A stretch of 35,609 bases of DNA from Chlamydiota bacterium. GTDB lineage: Bacteria; Chlamydiota; Chlamydiia; Chlamydiales; 2-12-FULL-49-11. Positions 27,843-35,609 of this stretch are shown in pieces. How positions within the stretch are numbered: position 1 is the stretch's first letter; each line of letters opens with the position of its first letter. The notes under the pieces were generated by a model that was not told where the DNA came from, ran no database searches, and was given only the letters and a program-made list of their open reading frames with translations. The position numbers and the translations under genes are program-made. The stretch lies in the NCBI GenBank assembly GCA_023269435.1, contig JAHFTJ010000004.1:1-35609 (forward strand), given 5' to 3'.

Positions 27843-29636
27843 TCACAAAAACAGACGAACAATATCTTGATATGTCACATATACAAAAAATGTTATTAGT
27901 AATACGATAAATGGAAATACTATTTTTGCCATAATTTTTTGAGATATTTTCTTTTTCGTTACTAATTCAAATAGTGAAAAACCAATAAGTCCCCCATCTA
28001 ATACTGGTATAGGAAGAAGATTCATTAAACCTAAATTTAATGAAATCAAACCAATCCAATATAACGCTTCTTTAATACCTGTGCTCCATCCATCGTGCAT
28101 AACTTTAACTATTCCTACAGGACCAGATAGCCACTTAGGACTTAGATTTCCACTAATAAGAGAAGCGATTGTATTATACGTTTCACATACAACGTCTTTA
28201 AAAATTAAAAAAGGGTTAGGGTTATAAATAACTTGATTATCGCGAATCGATGCACCTAAAAAAAGAAATTCTTTTTTTAGATTTTTATCTCCAACTAATA
28301 ATGGTTCTTCTACAATTTTATTAAATTTTTCAACAGTAATCGGCGTAATAGGATTAAGAATTTTAAAACCTTCTGTATCTTTGGTAAAATTAATTGTCCC
28401 AATGCTTGACACAACTTGTTGCAAAGCTGACCAATTTACACTCTTCTCGAAATAGTCGTCTTGATTTTGCCATAAAATTGACTCATCTTGTTTAGTTTTT
28501 TGAGTAACCAACAAGACTTTTTTCTCTCTCAACTTATCCAATAAACTGAGCCCACCATCTATTTTCTCTCCATATATAGATAATATTTTATCTCCGTTTT
28601 GAAGATTACCATATAAAGCATTCGATTTTTCAGTCATATCATCATCGATAAATGCAATTTTATTTACAACATACCCAAGTTCATTTACTTCGTATGGTAT
28701 AAAATATAAATCTTCAATACCACTTTTAATTCCTAGCATCCACTTCCAATCTGACAACTCATCTTTGATGTCATCACCAATGCGAAGATCGCCAATAAGA
28801 ACTCGTGCTGTTTTTACTTGAATTTGTTCGCCGTCTCTATCGACAGTCATGAAGGCATAGTTTTGATTTACAATATAATTCAATTGGGAAAGCGAAAAAA
28901 TAAATTCTCCATTCGCCCATAAAATACGATCTCCTTTTTCGATGCCACTACTGATTGCAGGTAATTTATCATTTGATTTTAAATTAAACCCGTCAAAAAT
29001 TAAAAATGATGCTGGGCTAATAACTCCAATTGTTTGAATCCCCCTTACCATACCTGGCATGTGGTAAGGCTCCAAATTATGTTTATAAAGGCTTTTTGTT
29101 CCATTTATATAATCAATGTTATTCCCTTCTATGTCTATAGATTGATCGTTCATCACTCCATTGTATAACAAATCTTTAAAACCATTAAAATGCTTGTTAT
29201 TGTAATTAGAGATAGTGTCACCAGCTCTCACATTGAAATTAGCAAGTTTAGAGTCTGGATCTACCCACCCAATAGTTTTAGTAAATTCTGAAAATGACTT
29301 CGTGCGACCACCCATTATCCAAATGCCTGTAAAGATTAAAAAAGCAAATACAATGTTAACGGCGGGGCCCATCACAGCTACTTTTATACGATCTATAGGA
29401 CTTTTTTCATAAAATCCGTCATCTGTATTTGATCTCTCATCATTTTCATTTTTTTCCATCCCAGCTATTTTAACATATCCTCCAAATGGTAAAAAACATA
29501 TCTGCCATTTTACTCCATTTTTCTCCCACGAATATATCGGCTTTCCAAATCCAATACTAAAAATTTCAACACGCATTTTGGCACGTCTAGCCATTATATA
29601 ATGACCAAATTCATGTATAAAAACTAAAAAGCTCAA
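27843..29636 (-). CDS. rseP: RseP/site-2 protease family zinc metalloprotease; the true start may be an ATT at 29666 or 29669
   Basis: FIHEFGHYIMARRAKMRVEIFSIGFGKPI (HExxH), PDZ-like middle, NLLPIPVLDGG C-terminal motif. Confidence 0.92.
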   Translation of the reverse strand: MSFLVFIHEFGHYIMARRAKMRVEIFSIGFGKPIYSWEKNGVKWQICFLPFGGYVKIAGMEKNENDERSNTDDGFYEKSPIDRIKVAVMGPAVNIVFAFLIFTGIWIMGGRTKSFSEFTKTIGWVDPDSKLANFNVRAGDTISNYNNKHFNGFKDLLYNGVMNDQSIDIEGNNIDYINGTKSLYKHNLEPYHMPGMVRGIQTIGVISPASFLIFDGFNLKSNDKLPAISSGIEKGDRILWANGEFIFSLSQLNYIVNQNYAFMTVDRDGEQIQVKTARVLIGDLRIGDDIKDELSDWKWMLGIKSGIEDLYFIPYEVNELGYVVNKIAFIDDDMTEKSNALYGNLQNGDKILSIYGEKIDGGLSLLDKLREKKVLLVTQKTKQDESILWQNQDDYFEKSVNWSALQQVVSSIGTINFTKDTEGFKILNPITPITVEKFNKIVEEPLLVGDKNLKKEFLFLGASIRDNQVIYNPNPFLIFKDVVCETYNTIASLISGNLSPKWLSGPVGIVKVMHDGWSTGIKEALYWIGLISLNLGLMNLLPIPVLDGGLIGFSLFELVTKKKISQKIMAKIVFPFIVLLITFFVYVTYQDIVRLFL

Positions 29637-29681
29637 CGCAAGAGCAGCTAATATTATATATAAAATAATGTTCTCCTTTAG

Positions 29682-30821
29682 CTAAATTACTGAAGCCTCA
29701 ATTCTAGCTTCACAATCAACCTCTAATAATAATTCAACACTTAAATCGCTAACAGTGCGATGTCTTTTTATCAATATTTCTAATTTTTCAGATATTGAAA
29801 GCCAACTTATGTCACCTCTGCAAAAACGATCAACCAACACCTCATTTGCAGCATTTAAAAAACAAGGCATTGTCCCACCCTCTTGCAAAGCTATGTAAGC
29901 TAAATCAAGACAACGAAATTTTTTACGATCTGGTTCATAAAACTCAAATTTCGAATTGTTTTTAAAATTAAAGGGTTCAAATTTTCTAGGGACTCTATCT
30001 GGATATGTAATCGCATATTGAATTGGCAATTCCATATTTGGATATGCTATTTGAGCTTTCATTGAACCATCAATAAACTCAACAAAACTATGTACAAAGC
30101 TTTGCGGGTGTACAACAACATCTATACGATCTGATAAAATATCAAAAATCCACCTAGCCTCAATAACTTCAAATCCCTTATTCATCAACGTTGAACAATC
30201 AATGCTAACTTTTTCACCCATCGTCCAGGTTGGATGTTTTAATGCATCTTGTAGTCTAATATTTTTAAATTCTTCATCTTTATATTTTAAAAATGGACCA
30301 CCAGAAGCAGTTAAAATCAATCTACTCACATTTTTAATATTTTCACCTGACAAACACTGTAAAATAGCACTATGTTCACTATCTATTGGAATTATGTTTA
30401 CCCCATAATCTTTTGCCAATTTAAAAATATACTCTCCAGCAGAGACCAAAATTTCCTTATTTGCAAGGCCAATATTTTTTTTTGCTTCAATAGCTTTTGC
30501 AGTTGGAAGAATTCCATGAGACCCAACCATTCCCATTATAACAAAATCGCTATCACAGTATGTGGCAACATCACAAAGTCCACGCATTCCATAAACTATA
30601 TTGCACCAAGGAACTCTAGGTCTTAGTTTCTCAGCAGCAACTTCATCAAAGACGCAGGCGATTTTTACTTCAAATTCACGAATTTGTTTTTCTAGAATAT
30701 CTATATTATTTTTTACAGCCAGACCTGTAATTTTAACAGTGTCACCCAAATTTCTCACAACATTAATCGCCTGTCTCCCCACTGATCCGCTACTTCCAAG
30801 TATTACAATTGATTTTTTCAC
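29682..30821 (-). CDS. dxr: 1-deoxy-D-xylulose 5-phosphate reductoisomerase
   Basis: ILGSSGSVGRQAINVV, GLANKEILVSAG, PIDSEHSAILQCL and LTASGGPF. Confidence 0.96.
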   Translation of the reverse strand: MKKSIVILGSSGSVGRQAINVVRNLGDTVKITGLAVKNNIDILEKQIREFEVKIACVFDEVAAEKLRPRVPWCNIVYGMRGLCDVATYCDSDFVIMGMVGSHGILPTAKAIEAKKNIGLANKEILVSAGEYIFKLAKDYGVNIIPIDSEHSAILQCLSGENIKNVSRLILTASGGPFLKYKDEEFKNIRLQDALKHPTWTMGEKVSIDCSTLMNKGFEVIEARWIFDILSDRIDVVVHPQSFVHSFVEFIDGSMKAQIAYPNMELPIQYAITYPDRVPRKFEPFNFKNNSKFEFYEPDRKKFRCLDLAYIALQEGGTMPCFLNAANEVLVDRFCRGDISWLSISEKLEILIKRHRTVSDLSVELLLEVDCEARIEASVI

Positions 30822-30850
30822 TCAACCTCAAACAATTTTAATTAAGCTTA

Positions 30851-31819
30851 TCATCTATTATATGATAAAGTAAATACTCTTCTAAATGGTGTATATTTTG
30901 GAGAACAAATCACACCAACTACCCATAATGCTAAATTACATGTAACAACCAAACCAGACGTTGACACAGGCGCTCCATAAACAGATAATAAATGCCTAGA
31001 TAAAGCTACAGTAAATATGCCATTTAACACTGCAATAATAGATGACAATATTAATATTGATTTTAACCGATTTACAAATAATTTCGCTGTCAATGGCGCA
31101 GAGACAAGTAACGAAAGGACTAAAACAACGCCTACAGAACGTAATGCACATATCACAGTGGCACTTGTTTGCAAAAGCAACAAATATGTAAATGCCCAAT
31201 TAGAAATTTTAGAGAGCTTGGCAAGGCTTATATCGAATGATGTGATTAAATATTCTTTAAAAAAAATAAACATCAACAACAAATTCCCAATAAAAATGTA
31301 AAAAGATATTTTTAAATCATCTTTATGAACCATATCTATATTACCCATTATTACCTCTGTGCCCACATGGGCATTTCTAGTAAACAGAGTTACCAACACA
31401 ACTCCGATAGCAAATAAAAATGTAAAAACAAGGCCGATACTAGCCTCTTTTTGTAATTGTAACACTCTATTCAAAACATCTGTAAGAACTAAAGTTAATA
31501 AACTTGAAATAAATGAAGCGAATAATAACATAGAGATATTTACGTTCATAACGCTTTGAACTTCGTTTGCAAATGCAGAATGAAAAATTATATATGAAAT
31601 CACAATTCCAATTAATATTGTATGCGAAATAGCATTTGCAAACATTGTCATTCGACGTAAAATTAAAAAACTACCTACTATTACACACGATAACCCTGTA
31701 AAAATTAAAACAAGCACTTGAATTTCATCATCAGCTATATTTCGCCATAAATCACCAGTAATCAAATTGATAAAAAATACTTTAATAAAACCAAAAAAAT
31801 TAACCCCCCAATAACTCAA
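30851..31819 (-). CDS. ytgD: Metal (Mn/Fe/Zn) ABC transporter permease
   Basis: ABC-3 family permease: MTMFANAISHTILIGIV and SVGVVLVLSLLVSAPLTAKL; operon position. Confidence 0.88.
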   Translation of the reverse strand: MSYWGVNFFGFIKVFFINLITGDLWRNIADDEIQVLVLIFTGLSCVIVGSFLILRRMTMFANAISHTILIGIVISYIIFHSAFANEVQSVMNVNISMLLFASFISSLLTLVLTDVLNRVLQLQKEASIGLVFTFLFAIGVVLVTLFTRNAHVGTEVIMGNIDMVHKDDLKISFYIFIGNLLLMFIFFKEYLITSFDISLAKLSKISNWAFTYLLLLQTSATVICALRSVGVVLVLSLLVSAPLTAKLFVNRLKSILILSSIIAVLNGIFTVALSRHLLSVYGAPVSTSGLVVTCNLALWVVGVICSPKYTPFRRVFTLSYNR

Positions 31820-33148
31820 TTATAAATCTCCTACAGGTATCTCTTGATTATGTGGGTCTACTTTTGGATCATTTAATATTTTACTCAACTCATTCTCCAT
31901 ATCCCTAGTAATAATGTGTTCTATCTCTTCTGCACTACAATGTACGTTATCTGCGCTGATTTGTAAACATTCAAAGAGGTATAGCTCCCATACGCGATGC
32001 AATCTAATTACTCTACGCGCCTTACTTTTGCCTTTTTCTGTTAAAAAATAAAGTTTATTTTTTTTGTATAGAAATCCAAATTTATGTAAAATAAAAATTA
32101 TACATATACTATTAATTTTAATACCTTTAATACTTTGGCCACCATTTATTTTGTAGAAATCTTTTAAAAAATTTTCAAAAACTACTTTTAAGCGAAATTT
32201 CTCCATTCTATAAAAACGTACCAAAAAACCCCTCTCTTTAGCAAAAATCATTGCTAATATACTAAACATAACCGACACAATTACAATCATAGGCCCAGTT
32301 GGTAAAGAAATTTTCCAACCTGCATGCCTATTCATAATATATATAGATAAATTTACAGAGAGATAATTTCCTAAAAATCCACTCAATACACCAAATATAG
32401 AAGAGAGACAAAACATCGTTGATAATTTGTTTGATAACATTCTAGCTGTAGCTGCAGGAGCTATTAACATTCCAGCCATTAAAACTACCCCAACAGTTCT
32501 AATTCCAATTACTACCGCTAGTACTATCAAAATTAAAATAATAGACTCAACAAACTTAACCTTCATTCCAAGCACTTTTGAGTAGACTTCATCGAAACTT
32601 ATAAGTTTTATTGTGTGAAATAAAAATACGACAAAAAAAACTATTATCGAAGATAGAATAAAATATAAAACAACATGGGACGACATCATAGTTGCAGATT
32701 GTCCATATAAAAACATTTGCACCTGACCAAACCAAATTGGATGTGTGAATTGTATTCTACTGGCTATCAGTATGCCAACACCCAAAAACGTAGACAATAC
32801 AAAAGATAAAGCGCTATCGCTTTTTACATGCAATCGCCTCTCCATAAATGTTATCAATTTCATTCCAATGATAGCAGATATAAAAGCACCAATTAATACT
32901 ACAAAAGGAAATAAAAAAGGCTTACTAGTAAACAGAGGGGCGCAGACGAGGACGCTTATTGCAATACCTGGATATGCAGCATGCGATAATGCTTCACCCA
33001 CTAAAGAGCGTCTCTTTACAAAAACGATCACCGATATCAAAGATGAGCCAAAGCACATAAGCATCGAACTAATCATCGATGCTGAAAAAATTGGATTTGT
33101 GAAAAATTCAACGATAGTGATGTAGTCGTTCATCGAGTACCCTTGCAC
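31820..33148 (-). CDS. ytgC: Metal ABC transporter permease fused to a DtxR-like repressor (YtgC-YtgR type)
   Basis: ABC-3 permease (RSLVGEALSHAAYPGIAISV, RTVGVVLMAGMLIAPAATARML), then LTEKGKSKARRVIRLHRVWELYLFECLQ and HCSAEEIEHIITRDMENEL typical of DtxR. Confidence 0.9.
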   Translation of the reverse strand: MQGYSMNDYITIVEFFTNPIFSASMISSMLMCFGSSLISVIVFVKRRSLVGEALSHAAYPGIAISVLVCAPLFTSKPFLFPFVVLIGAFISAIIGMKLITFMERRLHVKSDSALSFVLSTFLGVGILIASRIQFTHPIWFGQVQMFLYGQSATMMSSHVVLYFILSSIIVFFVVFLFHTIKLISFDEVYSKVLGMKVKFVESIILILIVLAVVIGIRTVGVVLMAGMLIAPAATARMLSNKLSTMFCLSSIFGVLSGFLGNYLSVNLSIYIMNRHAGWKISLPTGPMIVIVSVMFSILAMIFAKERGFLVRFYRMEKFRLKVVFENFLKDFYKINGGQSIKGIKINSICIIFILHKFGFLYKKNKLYFLTEKGKSKARRVIRLHRVWELYLFECLQISADNVHCSAEEIEHIITRDMENELSKILNDPKVDPHNQEIPVGDL

Positions 33149-33897
33149 GAACGAGCGTTTAAATTTAACGCCTCTTCAAAAAGAGAAGACCCACTTTGCC
33201 CAAAAGTTTTAGATAAATTATCCATATTATAAACATTCTCAACACTTCCGTGTGTTATTAAACGTTTGTTTAACATAATTAAATGGTTAAAATAATTTTT
33301 AACAGTGCTGAGATCGTGGTGAACTACAAAAATACTCTTCCCATCATTTATTAATTGCAAAAATATATCAACAATCAACTTTTCTGTTGTCTTATCAATG
33401 CACGTGAAAGGTTCATCAAAAAAATAAAAATCACCACCCTGCAAAAGAGCGCGAGCAACAAATAATCTTTGCTGCTGTCCACCAGAAAGAGCTCCAATGT
33501 GTCGATTTGCAAATTTATCCATTCCGAGTCTCTCTAAAATAGAAAACGCCATATCTTTATCTTTTTTTCCAACTCTTTTGAACAACCCCAATTTGCCATA
33601 AACACCCATTAAAACTACTTCTAATACTGTTATAGGAAAGTCCCAATCTATATTTTTCTTTTGTGGAACATATGCAATTTTTCCACGCACTTCTTTTAAA
33701 GTTTTTCCACAAAAGCTTATTTCACCAGAAGTGATTGGTATTAAGCCAATCATACTTTTAACTAAAGTTGTTTTGCCGCCGCCATTTGGTCCAATAATTC
33801 CTACAGAAGATCCACTTGGAATAGAAAAATTTAAATCCCAAATTGCAGGACTTTTATCATAATTAACAGTTAAATTTTTTACTTTAATTATATTCAT
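33130..33897 (-). CDS. ytgB: Metal ABC transporter ATP-binding protein
   Basis: GPNGGGKTTLVKSMIG Walker A, LSGGQQQRLFVARALLQGGDFYFFDEPF signature and Walker B. Confidence 0.94.
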   Translation of the reverse strand: MNIIKVKNLTVNYDKSPAIWDLNFSIPSGSSVGIIGPNGGGKTTLVKSMIGLIPITSGEISFCGKTLKEVRGKIAYVPQKKNIDWDFPITVLEVVLMGVYGKLGLFKRVGKKDKDMAFSILERLGMDKFANRHIGALSGGQQQRLFVARALLQGGDFYFFDEPFTCIDKTTEKLIVDIFLQLINDGKSIFVVHHDLSTVKNYFNHLIMLNKRLITHGSVENVYNMDNLSKTFGQSGSSLFEEALNLNARSCKGTR

Positions 33898-34847
33898 TTT
33901 AATAAATTCCCATATATAACTTCTGTATTACTATCCAACATACCTATATATGTATTGCCGCCCATAGTATCACCATATAACATCTCGCTTGATAGAGAGA
34001 CATCGCTCCCCTTTTTTTTACAAGAATCTACAACTTTATTTAATGAATCTTGACTCAAATTTTGTTCAGGAAAAATTACACTTACATTATGAGCTAATAC
34101 ATAATCGACAACTTTTATAATTTCTAACGGACTTATCTGTTCATCTGGCGCGAGACCCTGAATTGCATTAACACGTTTTTTCCAATCGCTTTCTCCATCT
34201 GTAGCAAAATAACGTCTTACAAAATAATTAAAAGCGTCGTGAGATGTCACTAAATATCTTTTATTATCTGGAATAGACCCTAATTTATCTTTCATTTTAA
34301 TATTTTGCAAAGACAATATTCCTTTAGCTATCTCCCCCATATTTAAATAATCTAAACTATGTTTTTCATCTAATATTGAAAGTGATGATACTATCGGATC
34401 TATACATTCACGCCAAATTACAACATCCATCCAAATATGAGGATCAACTTGGTTATCTACACGCAAAATCATTTCAGGATGTCTTTTCATCACATCATCA
34501 CCTAAATATATTGTATTACGATGTCTTTCCAATTGATATCTCATGCTAGCTGAATGTTCTAATGAGAGCCCATTTGCAAAAATGACATCTGCGATATCTA
34601 TTTTTTCTCCATCGCCTTTAACAATTTCATATGAATGTGGATTTAAATCACCTCCAATTATAGAGATTACATCTATGTGATCACCGCCTATTTTTCTAAC
34701 AAGATCGGCAATTATTTCAGTGGTAGCCAGAACCTTAATTTTATTGGTATTTCTCCAAGTTTTAAAATCTTCATTTCTTTTTAAAGTTGACACACTACAG
34801 GATGCAGTAAAAACAAAAATACAATAAACAAAAATATATTTAACCAT
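33894..34847 (-). CDS. ytgA: Metal ABC transporter substrate-binding lipoprotein
   Basis: Lipobox FTASC; IIADLVRKIGGDHIDVISIIGGDLNPHSYEI and DPHIWMDVVIW are cluster A-I (TroA/ZnuA-like) motifs. Confidence 0.92.
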   Translation of the reverse strand: MVKYIFVYCIFVFTASCSVSTLKRNEDFKTWRNTNKIKVLATTEIIADLVRKIGGDHIDVISIIGGDLNPHSYEIVKGDGEKIDIADVIFANGLSLEHSASMRYQLERHRNTIYLGDDVMKRHPEMILRVDNQVDPHIWMDVVIWRECIDPIVSSLSILDEKHSLDYLNMGEIAKGILSLQNIKMKDKLGSIPDNKRYLVTSHDAFNYFVRRYFATDGESDWKKRVNAIQGLAPDEQISPLEIIKVVDYVLAHNVSVIFPEQNLSQDSLNKVVDSCKKKGSDVSLSSEMLYGDTMGGNTYIGMLDSNTEVIYGNLLK

Positions 34848-35029
34848 TTCAGTGACCTAAAATCTAAATTAAATTGATTCTAGACTAATCATTATATTTT
34901 TCCAATCATCTTTATTAACAATTAACAATAATATTATCTTGTAAAAAACTAACTTTTTTACTAAACTACAACAGTTGTGTTAAATTTATTACACTTTAAA
35001 TTAAAATTAAAAGGATTAAAAGGATTAAT

Positions 35030-35569
35030 ATGAATTATCAAGGTGCAAAACATTTAGAAGATGAAAATGTTGAAACAATTATTGAAAGAGCGATAAAAAA
35101 AGTTAACGGTGAAAGAGAGAATGATTTATGCAAATATTTACCAATGGATTGCACTGGTTATATGCATCATTTTACTTTAAGAAAAATGAAATTAAAACAA
35201 CCAAAAGAATTAATGTCATTAATAGAAAATTTTATTATCAATGCAGAGAAACCGCTTGAAGTCTCTCCTAAAAAAAGAGCTCCAAGAGGTTCTAAACAAA
35301 GAAAAGATCAGTTAAATCTTACAAAAAACCAAATAGATAGATTATTAAACATGTCTTTAATACTCGGAGATAAAGAAATAATAAATGTGCTTAGTCCAAA
35401 AAAATCTTTAACTACTTGTAAAAAAGAATTGATGCAATCGATAAGACAAGGGGTAGTTAATGAAGCTCTTTGGAATTCGTATGTAGAAGGGACAAAATTT
35501 CCTTCAGAAAATCAAGAAATGCACAGACAAATGATAAACAATCAAGCTCAGCTTGCAACGTTAAATTAA
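35030..35569 (+). CDS. Hypothetical basic protein, divergent from ytgA
   Basis: Intact 179-aa ORF with AAAAGG SD; KKRAPRGSKQRKDQ basic linker and a predicted helical C-terminal half. Confidence 0.6.
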   Translation: MNYQGAKHLEDENVETIIERAIKKVNGERENDLCKYLPMDCTGYMHHFTLRKMKLKQPKELMSLIENFIINAEKPLEVSPKKRAPRGSKQRKDQLNLTKNQIDRLLNMSLILGDKEIINVLSPKKSLTTCKKELMQSIRQGVVNEALWNSYVEGTKFPSENQEMHRQMINNQAQLATLN

Positions 35570-35609
35570 ATTTAACTATTGTGTTTAACACAGCTGGACA
35601 TATATAATA

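Noticed and set aside
30202-30873. Three plus-strand ORFs (68, 84 and 90 aa) across dxr
   Set aside because: Antisense to dxr, which has strong motif support.
1-35609. CRISPR array, IS element, integrase or phage module
   Set aside because: No regularly spaced repeats, transposase/integrase motifs or structural phage genes were seen in either strand.

Overview
The window is an AT-rich bacterial chromosomal segment (about 30% GC by spot counts). It reads as a member of the Chlamydiota. The markers are ytgABCD with a permease-DtxR fusion next to dxr and rseP, prfB next to a SWIB-domain protein and truA, pcnB-lpxB, rpmF-rng-plsB-insulinase, a TyrP-type transporter, and several small bilobed-hydrophobic Inc-like ORFs. 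About 31 protein genes are supported, including rpmF, which the ORF track missed, and prfB, which needs a +1 programmed frameshift. Three tRNAs are present: Leu-CAA, Arg-UCG and Leu-GAG. No CRISPR array, IS element, rRNA or prophage was seen. The most unusual items are: (1) a single ORF fusing a SEC-C zinc knuckle plus YchJ/UPF0225 domain to a catalytically intact peptide deformylase, starting 13 nt after a tRNA-Leu; (2) tandem DUF115/Maf-like genes, one ending in MORN/YwqK-like repeats; (3) a 13-bp tandem repeat in an Inc-like ORF whose tail is open in all three frames; (4) overlapping, mutually exclusive hairpins upstream of the SWIB gene; (5) an rseP that appears to lack a canonical start codon after a strong Shine-Dalgarno. 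All family calls come from reading motifs. No database search was run.
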